Shown: positions 1 through 8,157 of the stretch, piece after piece
Position numbering within the stretch: position 1 is the stretch's first letter
How the letters are laid out: each line of letters begins with the position of its first letter
DNA from: JOPF136 sp963773835
Lineage (GTDB): Bacteria > Acidobacteriota > Terriglobia > Acidiferrales > UBA7541
Direction of reading: 5' to 3'
Assembly: GCA_963773835.1 (NCBI GenBank)
Contig: CAVZCQ010000001.1
Location: 310,001 to 374,000 of the forward strand
DNA length: 64,000 nt
Notes under the pieces: model-generated
Seen by the model: the letters and a program-made list of their open reading frames with translations, nothing else
Databases searched by the model: none
What the model was told of the DNA's origin: nothing
Position numbers and translations under genes: made by a program

Positions 1-15
1 TCCGGAGGAATCCAG

Positions 16-1086
16 ATGATTACCAGCGTTACGAAGAAAATGCCGGCAGGCTCCCTTGTAGCCGGCCTTTTGTTTCTCGGATTGCTCGTGGCGGCGACTC
101 CCGCGGCAGCGGGAGCTCCGCCGGTGGCTATACCGCCCTATGCCATCTCCCTGTTTGCGGCCAGCCCCATGGGTACCTCTCAACCCGATTCGATCGTTCT
201 GTGGAGGGACCGCGTGATCGTCGGATTCGGAGATGGCGTGGCCAAGGACGGCTCCGACGGCAAGTCCAGCACGATCGTGGAATTCTCGCTCAACGGGACG
301 GTGAAGCGCATCTTTAGTGTCCCCGGCCACAACGACGGCTTGCGCGTGGTCGACGACGATGACCTCTGGGCCTTGCAAAACGAAGACGCCAATCCCAATC
401 TTGTGGTGATCGAGCTGACCACGGGCAAGCAGAAACTCTATAATTTCGCGCCCACTCCCCACGGTGGCGGCTATGACGACATCGCTGTCCAGGACGGCAA
501 AGTGTACCTTTCCGCTTCCAACCCCAGCGGAAATCCCAACACGGCCCCCGCAATCGTGCGCGCTACGCTCTCCGGCAATAATGTCGTCCTTGAAACCATT
601 TTGAACGGCGATGACAGTGCCACGGACATTACCACTGGCATGCCTGTCACCCTGAATTTGCAGGATCCTGACTCCATGACCTTCGATCCCCGCGGGAACA
701 TCGTCCTCGTCAGCCAGGCGGATAGCGAACTGATTTTCGTTCGGCATCCCGGCAAGGCCGATCAGACCGTGGGCCTGCTGCCGCTCACATCACCGGTTGC
801 GGTCCCGCCGGCCCCTCCCATCACCGTGGACGACACTACGTTTGCGCCCGATCCGAAGGCTTTCCTGCTCGTGACGGATCTGAGCGGTAACGCCATCTAC
901 CGGATCGATGGCGGGACGTTCGGCTTCGAGCCGGGCGTGGCCTACTCCGCTTCCGACAGCTTTGGCATCGTCGGCACTCTGAACCTCGATACTGGAGTGG
1001 TCACGCCTATCGCCACCGGCTTCGGCAGCGCTCGCGGACTGTTGTTCGTTTCCCCAGACCGCGGCGAGCACCGCGACGACAGGTAA
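16..1086 (+). CDS. Exported beta-propeller-like protein
   Basis: A GGAGGA ribosome-binding site lies just upstream of ATG 16. The 356-residue product has an N-terminal signal peptide: a basic start, a hydrophobic core at about residues 12-27, then an Ala-rich cleavage region near residue 33. The rest holds repeated short blocks typical of NHL/SMP-30-type propellers (phrases such as DPDSMTFDPRGNIVLVSQ and LLVTDLSGNAIYRIDGG). No catalytic motif is recognisable. It probably folds as an extracytoplasmic propeller. The neighbour downstream is on the opposite strand, so it is the last gene of its unit. Exact family and role are unknown. Confidence 0.7.
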   Translation: MITSVTKKMPAGSLVAGLLFLGLLVAATPAAAGAPPVAIPPYAISLFAASPMGTSQPDSIVLWRDRVIVGFGDGVAKDGSDGKSSTIVEFSLNGTVKRIFSVPGHNDGLRVVDDDDLWALQNEDANPNLVVIELTTGKQKLYNFAPTPHGGGYDDIAVQDGKVYLSASNPSGNPNTAPAIVRATLSGNNVVLETILNGDDSATDITTGMPVTLNLQDPDSMTFDPRGNIVLVSQADSELIFVRHPGKADQTVGLLPLTSPVAVPPAPPITVDDTTFAPDPKAFLLVTDLSGNAIYRIDGGTFGFEPGVAYSASDSFGIVGTLNLDTGVVTPIATGFGSARGLLFVSPDRGEHRDDR

Positions 1087-1129
1087 TTCCCGGTGAGGAT
1101 CCGGCGGTCTCAGGCGAGCAGGGGACTGC

Positions 1130-2155
1130 TCACGGCTTCCACACCTCGATGGCGATCTTTCCGTCTGCGCGCACGATGGCGTGGAGCATGCCGTTGGTGT
1201 TGAATGGCGTGGCCACATGGCCCTGGCGGTCGAGAGCGATGACTCCACCTTCGCCGTGCTGTTCCACCAGCTCTTTCATCACCACGTCGTCGGCGGCCTC
1301 GTCGAGCGGGACGTGGAGATACTTCACGCGCTCGCAGATGTCCGCGGCCACCACGTTGCGAATGTAAAATTCGCCCTCGCCCGTGCCGGACACCGCGCAG
1401 CTTTCGTTGTTCGCGTAGGTGCCCGCGCCGATGAGCGGGGAATCGCCCACGCGCCCGGTCATTTTGAACGATGTGCCGCCCGTCGTGGTTCCGGCGGCGA
1501 GGTTCCCGGCCTGATCGAGCGCGACGGCACCGGTGGTCCCGTGGACGTGCTCGTCCGCTAGGCCGGCGCTTTTTTTCGCCGCGCGCTCCTCATACCGCTT
1601 CCACTCGCGCTCATTGAAGAAATAGTACGGAGACACCAGCGCGACCCCCTGCGAACGGGCAAATTCCTCCGCGCCGGGTCCGACCAGCAGTACGTGCTTC
1701 GTCCGCTCCATCACCATGCGCGCCAGGCTGATGGGATTGGCAATGTGGCGCACGGAAGCCACGGCGCCGGCCTGGAGCGTGCGGCCGTCCATGATCGAGG
1801 CGTCCAGCTCCGGCACTCCGGCCTGCGAATAATAGGCGCCGCGCCCCGCGTCGAAGGCTCCGGAATCTTCCATGATGCGGAGCGCGGTTTCGACGGCATC
1901 GAGGCTGCGGCCGCCCTGCCGTAGGATGGCGGCGCCAGCCTCCGCTGCGCGCGTGATGGCCGCGCGGCCCGCTTCGGCCTGTTCCGGCGATTGATTCTTG
2001 TAGTCGCCCGCGCCGCCGTGAATCACAAGCACGAAGTCGTGTCGCTGCTGCGGATTCGCCGCGGCAGCGACGGGCTGCGCAGTGCGCGGCGCAACGGCTG
2101 CGGCGACAAGAAGCAGGGCGGTCCCGGCCGCCAGAGCGAGTCGGATGGGTATCAT
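1130..2155 (-). CDS. Exported isoaspartyl peptidase / plant-type L-asparaginase
   Basis: This is an Ntn-hydrolase of the plant-type asparaginase family, which cleaves isoaspartyl dipeptides and L-asparagine after self-processing. The 341-residue product has the N-terminal IHGGAG block at about residues 45-50, the GTTGAVALD processing site whose first Thr (T207) should be the new N-terminal nucleophile, and the downstream GAGTYANN region. I chose ATG 2155, preceded by a good GGAGGG site, over a longer frame from 2239. This start gives a clean signal peptide (hydrophobic to about residue 23), so the enzyme probably acts in the periplasm. It is convergent with the propeller-protein gene. Confidence 0.88.
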   Translation of the reverse strand: MIPIRLALAAGTALLLVAAAVAPRTAQPVAAAANPQQRHDFVLVIHGGAGDYKNQSPEQAEAGRAAITRAAEAGAAILRQGGRSLDAVETALRIMEDSGAFDAGRGAYYSQAGVPELDASIMDGRTLQAGAVASVRHIANPISLARMVMERTKHVLLVGPGAEEFARSQGVALVSPYYFFNEREWKRYEERAAKKSAGLADEHVHGTTGAVALDQAGNLAAGTTTGGTSFKMTGRVGDSPLIGAGTYANNESCAVSGTGEGEFYIRNVVAADICERVKYLHVPLDEAADDVVMKELVEQHGEGGVIALDRQGHVATPFNTNGMLHAIVRADGKIAIEVWKP

Positions 2156-2323
2156 TTTTCCCTCCAGAAAGGGGATTGCTGAGCGGAGCGGACTGTACAC
2201 CGGAGAGGGACGGCGCACAACGACGGCGAGAATTTGCACGGGTTGGGACGGGGCGCCGGCTGCGGGCCGGCGAGCGGATTCATTTCAGGCTTTCTCGCGA
2301 ACGCACAGGCAGGATTGCCGGTG

Positions 2324-2352
2324 TTACACCATGTTCAGGCGTGGTGTAATAA
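2324..2352 (+). promoter_or_regulatory. Promoter embedded in a perfect dyad (candidate operator)
   Basis: TTACACCA (2324-2331) and TGGTGTAA (2342-2349) are perfect 8-bp inverted arms 10 bp apart. The left arm supplies a -35-like TTACAC (2324-2329) and the right arm overlaps a -10-like TAATAA (2347-2352), spaced 17 bp. A dimeric repressor binding here would cover both promoter elements of the downstream FAD oxidoreductase. Element positions are seen; regulation is inferred. Confidence 0.5.
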
Positions 2353-2406
2353 GCCGGCCGGAGAGTTTGCCTGCGGAGGTGGAGCATCGAACGCGAAACG
2401 GCCAGC

Positions 2407-3510
2407 GTGGTGATTATCGGCGGCGGCGTGGTGGGCTGCGCGGTGGCCATGGAAGTGGCCGCGCAGTGGGAAGACGTATTTCTGCTCGAAGAGATGCCGC
2501 AGCTCGGCATGGGCGCCAGTTCGCGCAACAGCGGCGTCATCCACTCCGGCATTTACTATCCGGCGGGCTCGCGCAAAGCGCGCCACTGCGTGGAGGGCAA
2601 CCGCATGACCTACGAGTTCTGCGCGGCGCACGGCGTGCAGCACCGGCGAACGGGAAAAGTCGTGGTGGCCGCGAGCACGGGGGAAGAGCCGCAACTGGAG
2701 GCGTTGATGCGCCGCGGCCAGGCAAACGGTGTGCCGGACCTGCGGATGATCAACCGCCAGGAATTGCAGATGCGCGAGCCGCATATAGAAGGCCGCGCGG
2801 CGCTGGAAGTTCCCTGCTCGGGGCTGGTGATGAGCGACGATCTGGTGAAAGCCTACGCACGCGTGGCTGCTGGCCGGGGCGCAAATCTGCTGACGCATGC
2901 GAAAGTCACCGCGCTGGAGGCTGCAGGCGCAGGCGCGCGAGTGACCAGCGAACGCGGCACCATCGACGCCCGCGTGGTGGTGAACTGCGCGGGACTGTTT
3001 TCCGATGAGGTGGCCGCGCTCACGGGGTTCACGCGCTACCGCATCCAGCCCACCCGCGGGGATTACTGCGAAGCCGTGCCGGCGAAAGCCCACCTGGTGC
3101 ACGCGCTCGTCTATCCGATGCCCGAAGCAGGGATTTATACGCTCGGCGTGCACCTGACGAAAACCCTGTGGGGCACTCTGCTCGTGGGACCCACGGCGCA
3201 GCCGGCGGCCAGCAAAACTGATTACGAGAGCAACCGCGTGCCCGTGGCGGAATTTGCCCGCGACGCCCGCCGGCTGCTGCCGGAAATCGGGGAGGCGGAT
3301 TTGCGTCCGGCGTATTCGGGAATTCGCGCGAAACTGGCGCCGGCGGAAGCGAGCGGCGGGCGGCCGAAGGAGCCCGCGGATTTTGTGGTGGAACGCGACC
3401 CGCAGATTCCGTGTGTGATTCACCTCATCGGCATCGAATCGCCGGGATTGACGGCCGCGTGGCCGCTGGCCAAAGAAGTCGCTGGGCTGGTGCGCGAGAC
3501 GCTGGCGTAA
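2407..3510 (+). CDS. FAD-dependent oxidoreductase, L-2-hydroxyglutarate oxidase-like
   Basis: This DAO-superfamily flavoprotein opens with the Rossmann FAD-binding motif VIIGGGVVGCAVA. It has the family's downstream features: GMGASSRNSGVIHSGIYY, VVNCAGLFSDEVA and the C-terminal LIGIESPGLTAAWPLA block. Together these point to the LhgO / glycerol-3-phosphate-dehydrogenase-like branch that oxidises 2-hydroxyacids. GTG 2407 is the first standard start, but it sits right on the FAD motif. The only Shine-Dalgarno (GGAGG, 2375-2379) is 6 nt before an in-frame ATC at 2386. Starting there would add ERETAS, the usual N-terminal length. The true start may therefore be ATC 2386. The gene stands alone behind a dyad promoter. 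Confidence 0.85.
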   Translation: MVIIGGGVVGCAVAMEVAAQWEDVFLLEEMPQLGMGASSRNSGVIHSGIYYPAGSRKARHCVEGNRMTYEFCAAHGVQHRRTGKVVVAASTGEEPQLEALMRRGQANGVPDLRMINRQELQMREPHIEGRAALEVPCSGLVMSDDLVKAYARVAAGRGANLLTHAKVTALEAAGAGARVTSERGTIDARVVVNCAGLFSDEVAALTGFTRYRIQPTRGDYCEAVPAKAHLVHALVYPMPEAGIYTLGVHLTKTLWGTLLVGPTAQPAASKTDYESNRVPVAEFARDARRLLPEIGEADLRPAYSGIRAKLAPAEASGGRPKEPADFVVERDPQIPCVIHLIGIESPGLTAAWPLAKEVAGLVRETLA

Positions 3511-3530
3511 ACGCGCTGCTGGCTGCGCAC

Positions 3531-4685
3531 CTACGGCCGGCGCTGCACGATCTCGGAGGCGGAAACGAGGCGAATTCCCCGGGCCTCCACTTCCGGCAGC
3601 ATTTCCGCCAGGACTTCGAGAGTGGCAGGGTGGGGATGGCCGATGGCCACGCACCAGCCCTGCTCCCGCGCCAGACGCTCGGCGCGCTCGAGCTGGCGGC
3701 GGATGGCGGCGGGCTGCTCGTCATCGTCCAGAAAAATATTACGTGCCGCGGCAGGGACGCCCGCGCGCACCGCGGCTTCGTATGCTCGGGAGCCGGACAC
3801 CGTGCGGCTGTCGATGAAAAACAGCCCGCGGGCGCGGAGCGCGGCGGCCAGCTCCGTCATCAACGCGCGGTCGGACGTGGCGCGCGAGCCTTGATGGTTG
3901 TTGACTCCGGCGGCGTAGGGCACTGTCGCCAGCATCTCGTCCATCACACGCGCGACTTCCTCGGCCCGCTCCCCCACGTGCAACTCAATCTTTTCGGCTT
4001 TGTCCTCGCCGGCCTCCGATTCCATGGGCAGATGGAGCAGAACCTGAATCCCGCGGCGGTGGGCCTCTTCCGCAATGGCGGTCGATTCGGGCAGATTGGG
4101 AAGCACGGCGACGCTGATTCGCGTGGGAAGGGCCAGCACGGAGCGGGCGGCGGCAGCGTCGTAGCCGAGGTCGTCCACGATCACGGCCAGCACGGGAGCA
4201 GCGCCCCGCGGCAGAGCAGGGGCGGCGGAAGCCGGCGCCAATTGGAAGACCTCGAGGACGAGCAGCGTGTGGGCGCCGGAATTCACCGCGTAGGCTGCGG
4301 ACGCGCCGGAGCCGTCGCGCGGCTGGAGCGTGACGCCACGCACTTCCGCCGCACTCTGCCAGGCAGATTCGAGCGCGTTCAGGCGGGCGGAGTCCGGGAG
4401 CGAAACCAGCACGCGCGCGGGCCGGTCGAAACGGGCGGAGTCCGCGGGCACGATCCGAATGGGCGACTCCGCGCCGGCAGCGCCGCGGGCTGCGGCGGCG
4501 AATTCGGCGGCCAGGCGATCCGGGTCGGCTGCTACTGGCGGCTCCTTGCGAGTGCAACAAGCGCAGGCCAGGAAAACCGGGAGAGCGGCGAACAGGAGTA
4601 GCGTGCGACGGCGCCTCAGCCGGGCCGCGGCGGAATTTGCGCTGCGAGAGAAAGCGAAGGGCGGAAAGCCCTGACGGCGATTCAC
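3531..4685 (-). CDS. Divergent polysaccharide deacetylase (YibQ-like) lipoprotein candidate
   Basis: The C-terminal 220 residues or so match the divergent polysaccharide deacetylase family: AVIVDDLGYD (metal-binding Asp region), ISVAVLPNLPES, IQVLLHLPMESE, GVNNHQGSRAT and FIDSRTV. The start is GTG 4685, five bases after the stop of the upstream S41 gene, so the two are co-transcribed and probably translationally coupled. The N-terminus is Arg-rich, then hydrophobic, and ends in FLACAC, which could be a lipobox; this suggests an exported, possibly lipid-anchored protein. The roughly 110 residues before the catalytic domain have no clear homology. In proteobacteria YibQ genes sit beside S41 and M23 genes, and the S41 neighbour is kept here. 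Confidence 0.85.
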   Translation of the reverse strand: MNRRQGFPPFAFSRSANSAAARLRRRRTLLLFAALPVFLACACCTRKEPPVAADPDRLAAEFAAAARGAAGAESPIRIVPADSARFDRPARVLVSLPDSARLNALESAWQSAAEVRGVTLQPRDGSGASAAYAVNSGAHTLLVLEVFQLAPASAAPALPRGAAPVLAVIVDDLGYDAAAARSVLALPTRISVAVLPNLPESTAIAEEAHRRGIQVLLHLPMESEAGEDKAEKIELHVGERAEEVARVMDEMLATVPYAAGVNNHQGSRATSDRALMTELAAALRARGLFFIDSRTVSGSRAYEAAVRAGVPAAARNIFLDDDEQPAAIRRQLERAERLAREQGWCVAIGHPHPATLEVLAEMLPEVEARGIRLVSASEIVQRRP

Positions 4686-4690
4686 CTGAG

Positions 4691-5935
4691 CTACGCGGCT
4701 TTGGCCGCGGGAGCGGGCTGGCTCTGGCTCCGAAGCAGCTCGATGGCTTTCTTCAGGGCCGGGTCGTCATGCGTGTGCGTGGTGTTGCCGGCCGCAGGCG
4801 GGCTGGGGGCCTCGCCGCCGGACTCGTCGATCACCGCGCTGGAATCGTCCTCGGGAGCGGGAATCTCAACGGAGGGTTTTACGCCCGTCTCGTTGATCTT
4901 TTTACCTGTAGGATCGTGATAGAGGGCGGTGGTGAGGATCAGTGCGCCGCCGTCTTCGAGCGCAATCACGCTCTGCTCCGAAGCGCTGCCGAACGTGCGC
5001 TGCCCGATCGTGGGGACAGCGCGGTCCTGAGAAAGGGCTGCGGCCAGGATTTCCGCCGCGCCGGATGTGCGCGCCGAAATGAGCACCGTGACCGGGCCGG
5101 TCCACACGGTTTTCTGCGGATCGGCGGTGAACTCCTTTGCCGGAACGGTCTGGCCGCGCAGCGTGGTGATCGTGCCGGAGCTGAGGAACAGGTTTGCGGT
5201 GTCAATCCCTTCCGTGACGCTGCCGGTAGCGCAATCGCGCAGGTCGAGCACCAGTTTGTGGATCCCCTGGTGGGAAAAATCCACCAGCTTCTGCCGGATT
5301 TCCGCGGCGCGACCGGCGTTGAAGGAGGGCACGCGCATGTAGCCGATGTCATCCTCCAGCCTATCCGTCACCAGGCGCGGGACCCCCAGGACAGCGCGCG
5401 TCACTTCCAGGCCGTGGGATTCCGTGCCCCCGTGACGCACCTCGGTGAGTTTCACAGTGCTGCCGGGGTCGCCTTCCAGCAGCAACTCGGCCTGGCGGAT
5501 GGAAATCTCGCGGGTGGAGAACCCCCCAATGGTTTCCAGGATGTCGCCCGTGGAAAGGCCGGCCTTCTGCGCCGGGCTGTCCGGCAGGGTGGTGAGCACC
5601 AGCAGGTAGCCGAACCGTTTGGAGAGCACCACGCCGATATCGCCGCGGGCATGGGCCTTCAGGCGCGTCTGGTAGTCCTCGTATTCGCGAGCGCTCAGAT
5701 AGCCGGACTGCGGGTCGAGGTATTCCACCAATCCGTGCATGGCGCCGCGGGTCACCTGCCTCATGTTGGGCTCATCCACATAGTCCTGTTCGACGCGCTG
5801 GAGCACCTCGCTGAACACGCCGAGAGACCGGTAGGCGCTGTCTTCCCCGGAGCGCGCGAGGGCATAGCCGAATCCGGCGTAAAGCAAAACAAGCGCCGAC
5901 AGCGCGAGTATCAGGATGCGAGTGGGGCGATTCAT
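4691..5935 (-). CDS. S41-family peptidase with PDZ domain, catalytic Ser and Lys replaced
   Basis: The 414-residue protein has a signal anchor (residues 6-25), the S41 N-terminal helical region (FSEVLQRVEQDYVD), a PDZ domain (about 95-180, GDIGVVLSKRFGYLLV) and the S41 fold. Lining up the ISARTSGAAEILAAAL block with CtpA/Tsp puts Gly292 where the nucleophilic Ser belongs, and Ser317 (TFGSASEQ) where the general-base Lys belongs 25 residues later; the following Gln is kept. It is therefore probably not a Ser-Lys peptidase and may act as a scaffold. ATG 5935 has an AAAGGA site; the longer frame from 6166 lacks support. It heads a two-gene operon with the YibQ-like gene. Confidence 0.85.
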   Translation of the reverse strand: MNRPTRILILALSALVLLYAGFGYALARSGEDSAYRSLGVFSEVLQRVEQDYVDEPNMRQVTRGAMHGLVEYLDPQSGYLSAREYEDYQTRLKAHARGDIGVVLSKRFGYLLVLTTLPDSPAQKAGLSTGDILETIGGFSTREISIRQAELLLEGDPGSTVKLTEVRHGGTESHGLEVTRAVLGVPRLVTDRLEDDIGYMRVPSFNAGRAAEIRQKLVDFSHQGIHKLVLDLRDCATGSVTEGIDTANLFLSSGTITTLRGQTVPAKEFTADPQKTVWTGPVTVLISARTSGAAEILAAALSQDRAVPTIGQRTFGSASEQSVIALEDGGALILTTALYHDPTGKKINETGVKPSVEIPAPEDDSSAVIDESGGEAPSPPAAGNTTHTHDDPALKKAIELLRSQSQPAPAAKAA

Positions 5936-5959
5936 CCGGTCAATCCTTTCAAACCTCGA

Positions 5960-5968
5960 AGTATAGCA
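5960..5968 (-). promoter_or_regulatory. Extended -10 promoter of the S41-yibQ operon
   Basis: Read on the minus strand, TGC directly precedes TATACT (TATACT is the complement of 5960-5965, TGC of 5966-5968). The element sits 25 bases before ATG 5935. There is no good -35 at 17 bp, as expected for an extended -10 promoter. Confidence 0.5.
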
Positions 5969-6057
5969 TTTTCGCGGGCGGCCGCAGGGCTCGGAATGCG
6001 CGGCGGCAGGCTCGGGGGCCCAGGGAACGCTCGTACCGCGTCGTCGCGCGGACAGCG

Positions 6058-7899
6058 CTACTGAGTCGAGACGGCCACCTGGAAAACCTCCGGCTCGGCG
6101 TAGGTGATGTACGTTTGCGAGATGCGATCGTGCCAGCTCAATCCGTGTTCGTCCCACGCGGACCACAGGAACCCGAGCGTCCCGGCAGCGGCGGAGAGCA
6201 GATAACCAAACGAACGCCAGGCCAGCTCAGTGGTTCCGGGCGCCCGGCCGTCGAAGCCCACCACCCGCAGGCCGCGCAGCGCCATCCCGGGAGTTGTCCC
6301 TCCCACGAAGGTGAACAGCAATACGTACTGCGCATAAATCAGAAACGCCGCCACGACACCCACGGCAATTCCCACGCGGGAAAGTGAGAACTCGCCGCCG
6401 GCCAGGTGAAAGGCCAGAAAGAATCCTCCCACCGTGAAGGCCAGAAACGCCGCGTCGAGCAGGGCCGCGCAGCGGCGCTCGCGCAGGTCCGACACCGGCA
6501 GGGCCTCGTCCTGGGGCTGCTGATTTTCCATCGTGGCCGGCGAAAAATCGAAGACCGGCTGGGGAACGCGGATTTCGATCCGTTCCGGAGCTCCTCCCGG
6601 CATCGGGCGAGCGGCCGTGCGCAGGGCCGCGCGGCGGTTATCGGCTTCTTCCTGATCGTCTGCGCCAGGCGCGGCGGGGAAAATAGACTCCGCCGCACTG
6701 GCAGCCCCGGACTCGAGCTCGACCGGTGTTTCTTCCTCGATCGCAGGGGCCGTTGCTGTCCCGGCGCCGCCATCCAGGGCATGCGCTTCGGCCACGGGCG
6801 ACAGTTCAGGGTCCTCTTCCGGCAGCGGTTCTTCGCACGCGATTGCTTCCTCTTGCCCCATTTCGACTGGGTGCCGCGTTTCTTCTTCCACGGGCTCGGT
6901 CGCTTCCTCATGCGGGGCGATGAGAGGTTCCACTCCGGAGGTGAGAGAGCCGCACTCAGTTTCCTCGGCTTTGCCGGCTGGCACGGCGCGCCAGTAGTCC
7001 GTGTCGATCGCGGGAATGGAGGCGAGCGGCGAGGCCTCCATCGGCGCCTGGGCCGCCACCGGAGCGACGGTCTGCACATCAGCCAACTCGACGGGATCCG
7101 CGTGAACTTCCAGCGTTGTGGAATCGGCCAGCACCACCGCAGGCTCGGCGGCAATGGGAAGCGCGGCGGGAGAATCAACAGTCTCCGCCGCGTCAGCGGA
7201 CGATTCGGCGGGGGCTGCGGGCCGTGCGTCGCCATTCTCCGGGACCTCCGCAGACAGGCCGGCCAGGTCGGCTGTGAGATCGGCAGTGATGTCCGCCTCT
7301 TCGATGGGCTGATAGGTTCGGAGCGCTCCCGCGCCGTTTTCAGGGCGCGAGGTGGCGGATGTGGCCGTATGCGCTGCGGCATTCAGCGCGGCCGGCGCGG
7401 CCGCGGAATCCACGGGCAGCGGCGAGGCTGCGATCGGTTCCGCGGCGGGCACTTCGAGCCCCGCCGGAGCCGCCGCCTGCACCTCATCCGGCTCCTGGAG
7501 CACCTCCGATTTTGAGTGCACGCGGAACGTCAGTACGGACTGGTTGGTCCCGCCCTTTCGAGACTGGCGCTCGCGGCGGTTGCGGTAGGATTCCAGCCGT
7601 TCGGAAACCTCGCGGCGCCATTCGGGCACTTCCGCCGGCGGAGGCTCTGTGTGGCCCGAGGCCGTGGATGGAGCGTCCGGCGAAGACGAGGCGGATGCGC
7701 CGGCGCCAGCCGCGGCCGCGCGTGCGCGTCCCGGACGCCGGGATTCGATGGGCACCGCAGCGAGGATCGCCCGAATGCGCTCGGCAGCTTTCTTGCGCGT
7801 GTCTCCCGCGGTTTCATCCGGATCGATGCCGGCGTAGCCGTCACAGATGGCGGTGGGCTCTTCGTGAATCAGGCCGCACTTCAGGCAGGGTGTCTTCAT
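6058..7899 (-). CDS. RDD-family membrane protein with N-terminal Cys motif and long acidic linker
   Basis: From ATG 7899 the protein has 613 residues. The N-terminus (CLKCG, then C19) resembles half a zinc ribbon. Residues about 60-470 are low-complexity Ala/Glu/Pro-rich sequence with no domain I recognise. The C-terminal 140 residues form an RDD domain: the Arg before the first helix (RRCAALLDAAFLAF), GGTTPGMALRGLRVVGFDG, and the closing SWHDRISQTYI, with three or four hydrophobic segments. RDD proteins are transporter-like or accessory membrane proteins of mixed function. A frame extending to 8883 on this strand overlaps the STAS gene and was not used. No strong ribosome-binding site is visible. 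Confidence 0.75.
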   Translation of the reverse strand: MKTPCLKCGLIHEEPTAICDGYAGIDPDETAGDTRKKAAERIRAILAAVPIESRRPGRARAAAAGAGASASSSPDAPSTASGHTEPPPAEVPEWRREVSERLESYRNRRERQSRKGGTNQSVLTFRVHSKSEVLQEPDEVQAAAPAGLEVPAAEPIAASPLPVDSAAAPAALNAAAHTATSATSRPENGAGALRTYQPIEEADITADLTADLAGLSAEVPENGDARPAAPAESSADAAETVDSPAALPIAAEPAVVLADSTTLEVHADPVELADVQTVAPVAAQAPMEASPLASIPAIDTDYWRAVPAGKAEETECGSLTSGVEPLIAPHEEATEPVEEETRHPVEMGQEEAIACEEPLPEEDPELSPVAEAHALDGGAGTATAPAIEEETPVELESGAASAAESIFPAAPGADDQEEADNRRAALRTAARPMPGGAPERIEIRVPQPVFDFSPATMENQQPQDEALPVSDLRERRCAALLDAAFLAFTVGGFFLAFHLAGGEFSLSRVGIAVGVVAAFLIYAQYVLLFTFVGGTTPGMALRGLRVVGFDGRAPGTTELAWRSFGYLLSAAAGTLGFLWSAWDEHGLSWHDRISQTYITYAEPEVFQVAVSTQ

Positions 7900-8139
7900 G
7901 GTCCAGTTTTTGCGCCGCGGAGTGGCCTCAATCTCAGGACCGCCACGGAAAGTTAGCACGGCAGGAAGCGAGAAGCGCTGCGCGTTCGCCCGTGTGTCAC
8001 CAAACTGGCACGGGGGAGCAGAACGGGGCCCGAGTAGCGGAAATGGCGTTCGGAGTCGCCGCGGCGGCCAAACTCCGCACAAGATCGCAGAAAGCCGCCG
8101 GGACCAGCCTCGATGCACGGCCATCCGGCAGGAAAGGTG

Positions 8140-8148
8140 TGCTACCTT
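8140..8148 (+). promoter_or_regulatory. Candidate extended -10 next to STAS gene start
   Basis: TGC followed by TACCTT ends 10 bases before ATG 8158. Transcription would begin only a few bases before the start codon, giving a near-leaderless mRNA. No Shine-Dalgarno lies between. Confidence 0.3.
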
Positions 8149-8157
8149 ACCCGGCCC

